Shown: piece after piece, positions 45,225-53,893 of the stretch
Layout: each line of letters opens with the position of its first letter
How positions within the stretch are numbered: position 1 is the stretch's first letter
Assembly: GCA_016714745.1 (NCBI GenBank)
Contig: JADKCG010000019.1
Span: 1-64,000 of the forward strand
Direction: 5' to 3'
Length of the DNA stretch: 64,000 nt
From: Elusimicrobiota bacterium
Lineage (GTDB): Bacteria > Elusimicrobiota > Elusimicrobia > FEN-1173
Notes under the pieces: generated by a model
Told to the model about the DNA's origin: nothing
The model's input: only the letters and a program-made list of their open reading frames with translations
Databases searched by the model: none
Position numbers and translations under genes: made by a program

Positions 45225-46192
45225 ATGCCGCGGTTACCCCCGCTCTCTTTACGTTTGGGAATGGTGTGGGTCGGGGGCGGTCTTTGTCCTTCTTTGGCCC
45301 ATGCGTCCAGGGGGTGGAACGGGGGGGACGAAGGGCAAGGTGTTTTAATCTTTGGCGTGTTGGCGTTTTTTTCGTTTTGGCGGCTGTGGAAAAATGTTCG
45401 TCGTTACCGTGCCATTGAGGATACCCCCACGGCCAAAGTCGAGTCGGCGCCCCAGGGGAGGTGGAGCTTGCAGGGATCGCCGAGGCGGTTTCGGGGAAAA
45501 CCCAGGTGTGCCCCCTCACCGGGACGTCCTGTCTCTGGTATTTCTTTAAGATCGAGCGTTACGAGCGTCGCGGAAAGAATTCCCGCTGGGTGACAATTTC
45601 TTCTGGCCGTAGCACGGATGTCTTCGGCTTGCGCGATAACACGGGGCTGGCCCTGGTGGTTCCTTTCAACGCCGAGGTGACCCCCCGGCGGCATCAACAG
45701 TGGCGGGGGGAAACGCTTTCTCCCACAGAGGGCCCCTCGGAGAGAGGATTTTTCAGCGGGTTTGGGTCCTACCGCTACACCCAAGATTTGATTTTGCCGG
45801 ACGACCCCGTTTATGTGCTCGGTTGGTTTGAAACGTTGAGCGGACTTCCTGTGTCGGGCACGAGCCTCATCGAAAAACTTCGGCAACTGAAGCAGAACCC
45901 CAAAGACCTTTTGTCCCGTTTTGATTCAAACAAAGACGGAGAGATCAGCCTGGAGGAATGGGATGTCGCGCGGGCGACGGTTGAATCCGACCTTCATCGT
46001 CAGGCGGCCAATGTCCCCTCTGTTCCCGACGTTCACACCCTCCGCTCCCCTCCGCCGGAATCGGAGACTCCCTTTCTCATTTCATCGTTTTCCCAAGAAG
46101 AGCTTGCCGGAACCTATAAACGACGGGCCTTCCTCTGGGTCGTTGGTTTTTTTGTGTTCGGGTCTTTTACCGTTGGGATTCTCTTCCATTAA
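45225..46192 (+). CDS. GIDE-domain membrane protein with EF-hand motif (one frameshift)
   Basis: About 323 codons. A signal or first membrane segment and a second helix (GVLIFGVLAFFSFWRLW) are followed by a GIDE/MUL1-type domain (VELAGIAEAV, CPLTGTSCLWYFFKIERY, LPDDPVYVLGWFE). A canonical EF-hand loop, DSNKDGEISLEEW, lies near 45922, and a last helix near the C-terminus (FLWVVGFFVFGSFTVGILF). The frame breaks near 45456-45462; one extra G restores SAPQGEVELAGIAEAV. No RING domain is present. Next to lemA, it probably forms a membrane complex with LemA. Confidence 0.82.
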
Positions 46193-46202
46193 AGGAATGG
46201 GC

Positions 46203-46208
46203 TATAAT
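46203..46208 (+). promoter_or_regulatory. -10 hexamer TATAAT for the 84-residue gene
   Basis: TATAAT with a 9-nt gap to the ATG at 46218 and no Shine-Dalgarno sequence: again leaderless spacing. Confidence 0.45.
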
Positions 46209-46217
46209 CTCGCTGAA

Positions 46218-46472
46218 ATGACGCCGGATCCGACCCCTTCCGCACCCCTCGAAGACACCTATGCCTTTCAGCGGGAGGAACTCCTCTCGCTTCTCCAGCG
46301 GTTATCAAAAAAGAACGAATCGTTGATCCTTCATGGGGTGGAACGGCTGACCGCGGACGACGCGGCCCATCTTCTTCATAAAATTCGACAGGGGAGCGTT
46401 TTTTCCGGTCGTGAGCGGAGAGCGCTCAGGGAAGCCGGTTTTGATCTCCCCTCGCTTTTCCCGACACTGTAA
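46218..46472 (+). CDS. Small hypothetical protein (84 aa)
   Basis: 84 residues, mostly helical and charged (FQREELLSLLQRLSKKNESL, TADDAAHLLHKIRQGSVFSG). No signal peptide, no family recognised. It starts 25 bp after the GIDE gene stop and ends 6 bp before the DegT-type gene. An alternative ATG at 46197 would overlap the TATAAT. Its own -10 element suggests it begins a new transcript including the aminotransferase. Confidence 0.6.
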   Translation: MTPDPTPSAPLEDTYAFQREELLSLLQRLSKKNESLILHGVERLTADDAAHLLHKIRQGSVFSGRERRALREAGFDLPSLFPTL

Positions 46473-46478
46473 CCCTTT

Positions 46479-47642
46479 ATGAGTTCCGCTCCCGCTGACA
46501 TAGAAACTGTGCTTTCCCGGCATTTTGCCCGGCGCCATTGCGTCTTAACGAATCGTGGGACAACAGCCCTCGCGGCCGCTCTTCACGCGTTGGATCGCCC
46601 TGTTGGAAGCCGCGCTCTTTTTCCCGCCGTCATGTGCTCGATCCCCGTTTTCGCCGCACGGTTTGCCGGTTGGGCACCGGCGTTTGCCGATGTGAATTTG
46701 ACGGATGCCAACTTCGATCTTAATTCCGTTGAACAGGCCATCAACGGGGGGGGGGTGGGCGCGGTGGTTCCCGTTCACATGTTTGGAAAGCCGGACAACA
46801 TGGACGGCCTGGCCGCCCTGTGTGATCGGCATCAGATTGATCTCGTGGAAGACGTGGCGCTTTCCATGGGAGCCGAATATAGAGGAAGACCCACGGGATC
46901 GTTCGGCCGAATTTCCTGTCTCAGTTTTGTGCGGAAGATGCTTCCTCTGGAGATGGGGGGGGCGGTGCTCACGGACGATTCCCGGTTGGCGGAACGCGCG
47001 CGAACGTTTGTCGATGGATGGACTCCGGAAGATGCTTCTCGTCGCAGTGAAACCTCGGCGGCCATGAAGGCCTTCCACACCTTGACTGGATATGTGGCCG
47101 CGGGGGATTGGAGCCGTGGCGCGCTCCTCGCGCCGTTCGAGGGCGAATTCCGGCGGCTCCTGTTGGCCTCCACGTCTCAAGCCGATTGGGAATCGTCAAT
47201 CGTTTTGGATGAGTTGAAAAAACTGCCCGATGTCTTGCAGGCCCGTCGGGCCCGGGCCGAAGTGTATGAAAATGCGTTGGGCGAGAATGGAATTCAGGCG
47301 TTGGATCGCTCGGGGTCGAGCCTCTTCGCCTACCCGGTTCGTCTCCCCGGCGTGGAGGTTGAAAATTTCCTGGCATTTTCTTCAAATCGAGGGTATACTT
47401 TTAAGCGGATCGCGTACCCGGACATCCATCCCGTCTTTTCTCCACGGGAATCCTTCGCGAACGCCGCGACGGTGGAACGGGAGGTCATCGGCCTTCCGTT
47501 GGACGACGACCAGCCGGTGTCCGCTTTCTGGGAATATGCGGCGGATTTCAGGCGCGCGGTGGAAGATTTTTTGGCGGCGGTTCCCACATTGCCGCCCTTT
47601 GATGGGCGGGGAAAATTAGAACTTAGAATGGGAGGATCATGA
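46479..47642 (+). CDS. DegT/DnrJ/EryC1/StrS-type aminotransferase
   Basis: 387 residues of the sugar-aminotransferase family (PLP fold type I). Visible are TNRGTTALAAALHALDRPVG, VPVHMFGKPDNMDGLAALCD, LVEDVALSMGAEYRGRPTGS and the PLP lysine in LSFVRKMLPLEMGGAVLTDD. Family members aminate nucleotide-linked keto-sugars for surface glycans or metabolites. No other nucleotide-sugar genes adjoin it, so the substrate cannot be given. Confidence 0.82.
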   Translation: MSSAPADIETVLSRHFARRHCVLTNRGTTALAAALHALDRPVGSRALFPAVMCSIPVFAARFAGWAPAFADVNLTDANFDLNSVEQAINGGGVGAVVPVHMFGKPDNMDGLAALCDRHQIDLVEDVALSMGAEYRGRPTGSFGRISCLSFVRKMLPLEMGGAVLTDDSRLAERARTFVDGWTPEDASRRSETSAAMKAFHTLTGYVAAGDWSRGALLAPFEGEFRRLLLASTSQADWESSIVLDELKKLPDVLQARRARAEVYENALGENGIQALDRSGSSLFAYPVRLPGVEVENFLAFSSNRGYTFKRIAYPDIHPVFSPRESFANAATVEREVIGLPLDDDQPVSAFWEYAADFRRAVEDFLAAVPTLPPFDGRGKLELRMGGS

Positions 47643-48004
47643 TGAAACATAAAACAATAGTGCTGGGATTTGTTGTGTTGTCGTTTTATATCCTGGGATT
47701 ATCGGCCTGCCGTGGCAAGTCGGAAACCCCCGGCACCGGGGAAAATTCGAAGACGACGGCCTCCACGGGGTTGAAGGACGTTAAGGGGCGCGACCTCAAC
47801 CCGGCGGAGATTCAAAAACAGATCCAGGAACAAACGGAGCGGTCCGTACAAATGGCCAATCAACAGCGGCAAATGATGATGCAACAGATGCAAATGCAGG
47901 CGGCACAACAACAGTCTATTCAGAGCGTGCAACAAGCCCACCGCCAGGCCCAACAGGCCACCACCGCGGCCAACCGAGCGCGTCCGGCGGGGCAAAAACA
48001 ATAG
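47642..48004 (+). CDS. Small Gln-rich lipoprotein
   Basis: About 120 residues. A lipoprotein signal ends in the lipobox LGLSAC. The mature part is low in complexity and rich in Gln, Met and Ala (QQRQMMMQQMQMQAAQQQSI), probably a coiled coil. Two ATGs (47639, 47642) are possible; the second has GGAGG 6 nt upstream. The start overlaps the aminotransferase stop. Function unknown. Confidence 0.72.
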   Translation: MKHKTIVLGFVVLSFYILGLSACRGKSETPGTGENSKTTASTGLKDVKGRDLNPAEIQKQIQEQTERSVQMANQQRQMMMQQMQMQAAQQQSIQSVQQAHRQAQQATTAANRARPAGQKQ

Positions 48005-48027
48005 TTTTTTCACAGGAGGCGATACCG

Positions 48028-48579
48028 ATGAACTCAACCACAGATAAATACGATAGCCAGCGACTGGTCACTTTGGTGGGATATTTTGCCACTCCCTTTG
48101 CCCTTTTCCTCGGGGGACTGGCCGTTGCGTTTACCGATTCGAACAGTTGGCAGAAAACCCTTTCTCTTGGCCTTTTGGGGTTTGCGGCCTTCTTTAACAG
48201 TGTATTCCCACGGTTTCTGAAACAGCAGGATGTGGTCGACAAAGGGCGGAACGTAAAGTTCCGTCTTTACATGAACCTTGTGGTTAACAGCGTGGTCGTA
48301 TTTTTGTTGGGGGATCAATTCCCTCCTCTCTGGCTCCTTCTGGCCTTGACGCCCCTGGCGACGGCCATCTATGGAAACCAGAAACGTACACTGATGAACG
48401 CCATTACCGCGTCGATTGTTCTGCTCCTCATTCAGGCGCTCCGTCCGGAGACGCGGCCATTGGATTGGGCGGTGGTGTCGGTGGAGATCGCTTTCATCGT
48501 TCTGATCAGTCTCTTGATTAACGGCGTCTCGCATCTGGTTGTTCATCCGGAAAAGTCTGCCCAGATGCCCCGCTCGTAA
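48028..48579 (+). CDS. Hypothetical membrane protein (183 aa)
   Basis: 183 residues with about five transmembrane helices (LVTLVGYFATPFALFLGGLA, LYMNLVVNSVVVFLLG, IAFIVLISLLINGVSHLVV). CACAGGAGG gives a strong ribosome-binding site. The stop overlaps the start of the ATP-cone kinase gene (TAATG), so they are translationally coupled. No family recognised. Confidence 0.72.
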   Translation: MNSTTDKYDSQRLVTLVGYFATPFALFLGGLAVAFTDSNSWQKTLSLGLLGFAAFFNSVFPRFLKQQDVVDKGRNVKFRLYMNLVVNSVVVFLLGDQFPPLWLLLALTPLATAIYGNQKRTLMNAITASIVLLLIQALRPETRPLDWAVVSVEIAFIVLISLLINGVSHLVVHPEKSAQMPRS

Positions 48580-49952
48580 TGGGGGATCAGCTCGACCTTT
48601 TTCCCCAACCACAGCAAAATAAGATCTCGCGCATTATCAAGCGCGATGGTCGGTTGGTGGCGTTCAATAAGCTCAAGATCATCAACGCGATCTATCGCGC
48701 CGCCGCTTCCCTGGGGGGGCAAGACCGTGATCGGTCGGCCTTCCTCACAGATCAGGTGGTCAAACGCATCAACGAATCCTACCCCCCCGGCGCGACGCCC
48801 TCGGTGGAAGACATTCAAGACTTTGTTGAAAAGGTCTTGATCGACAACGGTCACGCCAAAACCGCTAAAGCGTTCATTCTCTACCGTTACGAAAAGACCA
48901 AAACCCGGGACCAAAAGCCCGAGGTTTCCGGCGTACAGGACAACATCCCCTACAAAGTCCTCTGGCGGGTGTTGTCCTGGAACGTGGACCACGGGTGTCA
49001 CACCGTGGAGGGCATGAACAAAGCGGTGACGGACGGCGGTTGGAAGAAGCTGATTCGTGAGGCGGAACGGGCCTACCACGAAGAGGTCCACCACGTCGCC
49101 GGGGTGATTGTGAAACGATTGCCGGATCTCCGTTTGGTGATCGTGGCGGGTCCGTCCAGTTCTGGAAAAACAACCACCACCACCAAAATCAGCGAACGGC
49201 TCAGCGCCCGGGGCCACCGGTTTCTTCTGATGAATCTGGACAATTATTTTAAGGACCTTTCCCGCCAACCCAAAGACGAATACGGCGACTACGATTTCGA
49301 AATGCCCGCGGCGTTGGACTTGGACCTCATTAACGAACATTTGGGTCTATTGCTTGAGGGGAAACCCATCCGCATGCCGATTTATAATTTTAAAACCGGA
49401 GTCCGTGAAAAAGAGACCCAGGAGTTTCGGCTCAAAGAAAAAGAGATCTTGTTGATCGATAGTCTCCATGGTCTTTACGACGGCATGACAAAAAGTATCG
49501 CTCCGGAAAACACCTTCCGATTCTACATTGAGGCTCTCTGCCAAATCAAAGACAACGACGGGGAATTCGTTCGTTGGGCCGACCTCCGGCTCATGCGCCG
49601 AATGGTGCGTGACAGTTGGCACCGGAGCTATGATCCGGCCATGACCGTGGGCCATTGGCATTACGTTCGGAAAAGCGAATTGCGGTATATCGTTCCCTAC
49701 ATCCAATCCGTCGACTATATTTTTAATGGGTCCTTGCCCTATGAACTTCCCTACCACAAGGCCCGGCTCCTTCCTCTCTTACCCGACATCGTTGAACGGT
49801 TCAAGCGCGACCCCAAAAAAGTCGACGCGTTCCTTCGCGCCCAGCGATTGGAACGGCTCCTCTCCTCCGTGGCGGCAGGCGCTCCGGAAGAAGATGTCCC
49901 CGCGGATTCCTTGTTCAGAGAATTTATTGGCGGCAGTCAATATCACTACTGA
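48579..49952 (+). CDS. ATP-cone/uridine-kinase-like protein
   Basis: 457 residues. An N-terminal ATP-cone domain occupies about residues 15-105 (ISRIIKRDGRLVAFNKLKII, NGHAKTAKAFILYRYEKTK), the nucleotide-sensing module of ribonucleotide reductases. It is followed by a uridine kinase/phosphoribulokinase domain: P-loop VAGPSSSGKTTTTTK near residue 190, MNLDNYFKDLSRQPKDEYGD, DSLHGLYDGMTKSI. The family exists in other bacteria but its substrate is not settled; the ATP cone suggests allosteric control by ATP or dATP. Confidence 0.85.
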   Translation: MGDQLDLFPQPQQNKISRIIKRDGRLVAFNKLKIINAIYRAAASLGGQDRDRSAFLTDQVVKRINESYPPGATPSVEDIQDFVEKVLIDNGHAKTAKAFILYRYEKTKTRDQKPEVSGVQDNIPYKVLWRVLSWNVDHGCHTVEGMNKAVTDGGWKKLIREAERAYHEEVHHVAGVIVKRLPDLRLVIVAGPSSSGKTTTTTKISERLSARGHRFLLMNLDNYFKDLSRQPKDEYGDYDFEMPAALDLDLINEHLGLLLEGKPIRMPIYNFKTGVREKETQEFRLKEKEILLIDSLHGLYDGMTKSIAPENTFRFYIEALCQIKDNDGEFVRWADLRLMRRMVRDSWHRSYDPAMTVGHWHYVRKSELRYIVPYIQSVDYIFNGSLPYELPYHKARLLPLLPDIVERFKRDPKKVDAFLRAQRLERLLSSVAAGAPEEDVPADSLFREFIGGSQYHY

Positions 49953-49993
49953 TTTTTGTTTTACCTTGACTTTACGCATTTTTTGGGATGATG

Positions 49994-49999
49994 TAGAAT
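49994..49999 (+). promoter_or_regulatory. -10 hexamer TAGAAT for the ClpS-like gene
   Basis: TAGAAT with a 5-nt gap to the ATG at 50005. A TTGACT lies 22 nt upstream, too far for a standard -35; the overlapping TTTACG has 17-nt spacing. Confidence 0.38.
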
Positions 50000-50004
50000 A
50001 AGAC

Positions 50005-50301
50005 ATGGCTTCATTTACCCTGCATGTGCCTTCCTCGACACAACGGCCGGAGACGACGACCGGGTCTCATTTGAAAACGGGATGGAGGACCATTTTGTTT
50101 AATTGCGATTGCCACAGTTTTCATGAAGTGGCGGCTCAGTTGGTGCGGGCCATTCATTGTGATTATCAGCGGGGGTTGGCCCTGGCCAACGTCGTTCATT
50201 TAACGGGGAGCGCCACGGTTTTTTGGGGGCCCCGTGAATCGTGTGAGGTCGTCGCGGAAACATTGGGGATGATCGGATTGCGCGTTTCGGTGAGCGAGTA
50301 G
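50005..50301 (+). CDS. ClpS-like adaptor protein
   Basis: 98 residues. The fold pattern fits the ClpS adaptor: a flexible N-terminus, RTILFNCDCHSFHEVAAQLV where ClpS has its NDD...T/F...V block, VVHLTGSATVFWGPRESCEV with the pocket histidine, and a final beta strand LGMIGLRVSVSE. The usual NDD is NCD here, with two cysteines. ClpS feeds N-degron substrates to ClpAP; no clpA is in the window. The divergent pocket may mean altered substrate choice. Confidence 0.68.
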   Translation: MASFTLHVPSSTQRPETTTGSHLKTGWRTILFNCDCHSFHEVAAQLVRAIHCDYQRGLALANVVHLTGSATVFWGPRESCEVVAETLGMIGLRVSVSE

Positions 50302-50336
50302 GCGTGGTTTTGAAAGAGTCAAAAGGGAGGAAACAC

Positions 50337-50708
50337 ATGTTGGGAAAAAAGACCGCATTAAAAAAGAAACGTTCAACCGTCGCCCGTTCTGCCTCTGCCG
50401 TCGGCAAAGGGAGCGTCTCTGAGGTTCGAACCGAGTATGTGGGGACCCACTATGTGGGAGTCGATTTTCCTCAGGTGGGCGAGATCCTGACCAGCGGCCA
50501 ATACTCGATTCGGGTGTCCACCAGCGCGACCGAAGGGGTGGAGATTTCCATTGATGGAAAAGAGTGGGAACCCTGCCGCGAGTCCGTGGGATTTTGGTGG
50601 TTTGATTGGTCCGGGTTCGGCGCTGGGGTGCACACCGTGGTGGCCCGAATTTTGGTGGGGAAACGTTTTATGAAATCCAAGCCGCGATCTTTTACCGCGA
50701 TCCACTAA
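50337..50708 (+). CDS. Hypothetical protein with Ig-like beta domain
   Basis: 123 residues. A basic, Ser/Lys-rich tail (KKTALKKKRSTVARSASAV) precedes a beta-sandwich-like segment (GEILTSGQYSIRVSTSATEG, VEISIDGKEWEPCRESVGFW, GVHTVVARILVGKRF). Start 50337 follows GGGAGG. It lies just upstream of the HU gene, and the basic tail could bind nucleic acid or polyanions, but there is no direct evidence. Confidence 0.6.
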   Translation: MLGKKTALKKKRSTVARSASAVGKGSVSEVRTEYVGTHYVGVDFPQVGEILTSGQYSIRVSTSATEGVEISIDGKEWEPCRESVGFWWFDWSGFGAGVHTVVARILVGKRFMKSKPRSFTAIH

Positions 50709-50722
50709 AAGGGGACCCTGTC

Positions 50723-50998
50723 ATGAACAAGTCGGAATTAATCAAGCGAGTGTCGCGGGATGCTGGGCTTAATCGGGGGGAGTCTGTTCGGGCGGTGAAG
50801 GCCCTTGTGAATGCGATCCGGGACACGATCAAAGAGGGAGGGAAAATCTCTTTAACCGGCCTCGGTTGTTTTAAAGTCAAGGCCCGGAAAGGCCGTCCCG
50901 GCCGCAATCCCCAAAGCGGCGCGCCCATCGTGATTCCCGCTGGACGGAAGATTTCATTTAAGCCCAGTCTCGCTTTTAAAAAACTCGCGAAGGGGTGA
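50723..50998 (+). CDS. HU-family DNA-binding protein
   Basis: A nucleoid-associated protein of 91 residues: NKSELIKRVSRDAGLNRGES, the beta-arm region GLGCFKVKARKGRPGRNPQS and GRKISFKPSLAFKKL. The start follows AGGGGA. HU dimers bend DNA without strict sequence preference; IHF-type specificity cannot be excluded but the NPQSG arm fits HU. Confidence 0.94.
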   Translation: MNKSELIKRVSRDAGLNRGESVRAVKALVNAIRDTIKEGGKISLTGLGCFKVKARKGRPGRNPQSGAPIVIPAGRKISFKPSLAFKKLAKG

Positions 50999-51309
50999 TC
51001 CCCGTGTCTGTGCCCCCAACCGAAAAAGTGGCGGTGGCGGGGCTCGCCCGTCTCGCGGCTGGGATCTTTTGGATTTGGGGCGGCCTCGCGGCGGTCAAGG
51101 GGATGTGGGATTGTTTCGGGGGCCAACCGGAAGCCCAGTATTTTTCTCCCCACCCTTGGACGTTTGTGACGCACGCCCAATGGGTCCGGTTTGCCGGTTT
51201 TGAACTGGCGTTCGGGTTTGCGTGCGCCGGGCTGGGGTGGGCCGCATGGGTTTATTCTCTCCGACTCCCCACTTGGATTGAACGACCTGTTCCTTCCCAC
51301 TCTTTGTAG
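50995..51309 (+). CDS. Small hypothetical membrane protein (104 aa)
   Basis: 104 residues with two transmembrane helices (LARLAAGIFWIWGGLAAVKG; FAGFELAFGFACAGLGWAAW). The GTG start overlaps the HU stop; a second GTG at 51004 is possible. No family recognised. Confidence 0.6.
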   Translation: MIPVSVPPTEKVAVAGLARLAAGIFWIWGGLAAVKGMWDCFGGQPEAQYFSPHPWTFVTHAQWVRFAGFELAFGFACAGLGWAAWVYSLRLPTWIERPVPSHSL

Positions 51310-51350
51310 TTGCCCCCTTCGGGGGCGATCTCTGTTATCGAGGAATTCCC

Positions 51351-52568
51351 ATGGTTGAATGTTCCCAAAAACTTGAACAACTGCCGCCCTACATTTTTAC
51401 GCGCATCAAAGCGCTGGCCGCTGAAGCTCACCGCCAACGTTTGGACGTCATCGATTTGGGGATGGGAAACCCCGACTTGCCCACGCCGTCCCATGTGGTG
51501 GACCGGTTGATCGACACTGTCCGAAACCACCCCCGCACCCACCGCTATCCCCAGGCCAAAGGGATGCCGAAATTTCGGAAAGCCGTGACGAATTACATGA
51601 GCCGGCGGTTTGACCTCAAACTGAATCCCGACGACAACGTCTTGTGTCTGATCGGATCGAAGGAAGGCATTGCCCACCTTTGCCAAGCCTATTTGGATCC
51701 AGGGGACTTCGCCCTGGTTCCCGTGCCAAGCTATCCGGTTCACTCCAACGGGGTGATTTTGGCGGGCGGCCGGATTCATTACATGCCCCTCACCCCCGAG
51801 AACAATTATCTGCCGGACTACAGCAAGATCCCCGCGTCGGTCTTAAAACGCGCCAAGATTATGTTTTTATGTTATCCCAACAATCCCACCGCCGCCGTGG
51901 TGGACGATCCTAACTTTTTTAAGGAGACCGTGAAGTTTGCCCAAAAGAACGACATTTTAGTGGTCTACGACAATCCCTATTGCGAAATCACCTTTGACGG
52001 GTATGTGGCCCCGAGTTTTCTGTCCACGCCCGGGGCCGAAGACGTGGCCTTGGAGTTCCACAGTTTTTCCAAGACCTATAATATGGCGGGCTGGCGGATC
52101 GGCTGGGTGTGCGGAAAGAAGTCGCTTTTGGCCCCCCTGGAAAAATACAAAGCCTTCGTGGACTATGGCGTGCCCACGTTCATGCAATTGGCGGCCGTGG
52201 CCGCCCTGGAGGGACCCCAAGACTGCGTGAAAGAAATGGTGGCGACCTATCAACGGCGGCGAAATTATTTCGTGGGCGAGTTAAACAAAATGGGTTGGCC
52301 CGTGCCTTTGCCCCGCGCCACCATGTATGTGTGGGCGCCGCTTCCGGAATCTTGGAAGGCCAAAGGCTCCCTCGCTTTTGCCGAAGAACTGGTCAAAGAA
52401 ACCGGTATCGTGGTGACCCCCGGCATCGGGTTTGGCCCGGAGGCCGAAGGCTATGTGCGCATGGCCCTCGTCACCCACGACGACCGTTTTTACGATGCCG
52501 TCCTCCGCATCCGGAAATTTCTCCGGAAGGGAAAGTCTGTTAAAACCACGAAGGCCCTGTCAAAATGA
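51351..52568 (+). CDS. Aminotransferase class I, AlaC/DapL-like
   Basis: 405 residues. Motifs are DVIDLGMGNPDLPTPSHVVD, LCYPNNPTAAVV, the PLP lysine in FHSFSKTYNMAGWRIGWVCG and a C-terminal EGYVRMALV. This set fits the AlaC / LL-diaminopimelate aminotransferase-like group. Its stop overlaps the hom start (ATGA), so it probably works in aspartate-family or alanine metabolism. Which amino acid it serves is not decided by sequence alone. Confidence 0.88.
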   Translation: MVECSQKLEQLPPYIFTRIKALAAEAHRQRLDVIDLGMGNPDLPTPSHVVDRLIDTVRNHPRTHRYPQAKGMPKFRKAVTNYMSRRFDLKLNPDDNVLCLIGSKEGIAHLCQAYLDPGDFALVPVPSYPVHSNGVILAGGRIHYMPLTPENNYLPDYSKIPASVLKRAKIMFLCYPNNPTAAVVDDPNFFKETVKFAQKNDILVVYDNPYCEITFDGYVAPSFLSTPGAEDVALEFHSFSKTYNMAGWRIGWVCGKKSLLAPLEKYKAFVDYGVPTFMQLAAVAALEGPQDCVKEMVATYQRRRNYFVGELNKMGWPVPLPRATMYVWAPLPESWKAKGSLAFAEELVKETGIVVTPGIGFGPEAEGYVRMALVTHDDRFYDAVLRIRKFLRKGKSVKTTKALSK

Positions 52569-53893
52569 AAAACGGCGCGGTTCAAATTGGCTTAGTCGGG
52601 TGCGGGGTGGTTGGCAACGGTGTCGTCCGTATCCTCCAAAAAAACCTGGAACTCTTGGAAGCCAAAGCGGGGACAAAACTTCATCTGGCCTGGGTGGCCA
52701 GTCGACGCAAAAAGCCCCTCCCTCCCATCGGGGGCATTCGCCCCCTTTTCACGAAAAACTGGCGGGACGTGGTGGCAGATCCCGATGTCGATATCATTGT
52801 TGAGTTGATTGGGGGGGAGGAGCCGGCCAAAACTGTGATTCTTTCCGCGTTGAAGGCGGGCAAACAGGTGGCCACGGCCAACAAGGCTGTCTTGGCTCGG
52901 CACTGGGAAGAAATCTTTACGACGGCTCAAGCCACGCGGGGCCTTGTTTATTTTGAGGCCGCGGTGGGCGGGGGAATCCCGGTGGTCCAGGGGCTGAACG
53001 AAGGCCTCGCCGCCAACAGGATTCAACGGCTCTACGGTATCGTCAACGGAACAACGAACTATATTTTGACTCGCATGTCCGAAGAGGGCCTGCGTTTTTC
53101 CGCGGCGTTAAAGGCCGCTCAGGTTGCCGGGTTCGCGGAGGCGGATCCTTCCTTCGATATTGACGGCGTGGATGCGGCCCATAAACTGGCTATCCTCGCG
53201 TCCTTGGCGACTGGGGGTTGGGTGAAAGTGGAGGATGTCCACCGCGAAGGGTTAACCAATTTGGATTTGTGGGACATTAAATTCGCTCGGCGCCGATTGG
53301 GCCTGGTGGCGAAGTCCCTGGCCTTAGCTGATTTTAACGGGGATGAAGTTTATGCCCGGGTTCACACCACTTTAATCCCGGAGAATCACCCCTTTGCGAC
53401 GGTCAGGAACGAATACAACGCCGCCGTCATTCACGGAGATGCCGTGGGGGATGTGATGTTTTACGGCAAAGGCGCCGGCGCCATGCCTTCGGCCAGCGCG
53501 GTGGTGTCCGACGTGATGTATCTGGCCCGCCAGGTGGCGGGAGGCATGGCCGGCCGACTCCCTTACGTTATGTTTGACGGAAAACGGAAACTGAAAATTC
53601 TTGAACCCAAAAACAAGCAATTGCGCCATTACTTGCGTTTCAGCGCCGCCGACCGTACCGGCATCTTGGCGGCGGTGACCCAACTGATCAGCAAACACGA
53701 CATCTCCATCTCGTCCGTTCATCAAGAGGACAACACCTTAACCGAGTCGGACGTTGTTAAAAAGTTTGTCCCCATCGTCATTGTCACACACGAAGCCCCC
53801 GAAGGCGCTGTCCAAGCCGCCATCAAAGAATCCCGCCGCATCCGCGGCCTCTCCCGATCCCCCGTCCATTTAAGAATCGAATCGTTGGGTTAA
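52565..53893 (+). CDS. hom: Homoserine dehydrogenase
   Basis: Reduces aspartate semialdehyde to homoserine for threonine and methionine synthesis, 442 residues. The NAD(P) motif is GLVGCGVVGNGVVRIL, the substrate region GIVNGTTNYILTRM and AEADPSFDIDGVDAAHKL, and a C-terminal ACT domain (LRFSAADRTGILAAVTQLIS) gives feedback control, usually by threonine. It overlaps genes on both sides (ATGA, TAATG). With metH and serC in the window, several steps toward methionine and serine are covered. Confidence 0.96.
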   Translation: MKNGAVQIGLVGCGVVGNGVVRILQKNLELLEAKAGTKLHLAWVASRRKKPLPPIGGIRPLFTKNWRDVVADPDVDIIVELIGGEEPAKTVILSALKAGKQVATANKAVLARHWEEIFTTAQATRGLVYFEAAVGGGIPVVQGLNEGLAANRIQRLYGIVNGTTNYILTRMSEEGLRFSAALKAAQVAGFAEADPSFDIDGVDAAHKLAILASLATGGWVKVEDVHREGLTNLDLWDIKFARRRLGLVAKSLALADFNGDEVYARVHTTLIPENHPFATVRNEYNAAVIHGDAVGDVMFYGKGAGAMPSASAVVSDVMYLARQVAGGMAGRLPYVMFDGKRKLKILEPKNKQLRHYLRFSAADRTGILAAVTQLISKHDISISSVHQEDNTLTESDVVKKFVPIVIVTHEAPEGAVQAAIKESRRIRGLSRSPVHLRIESLG

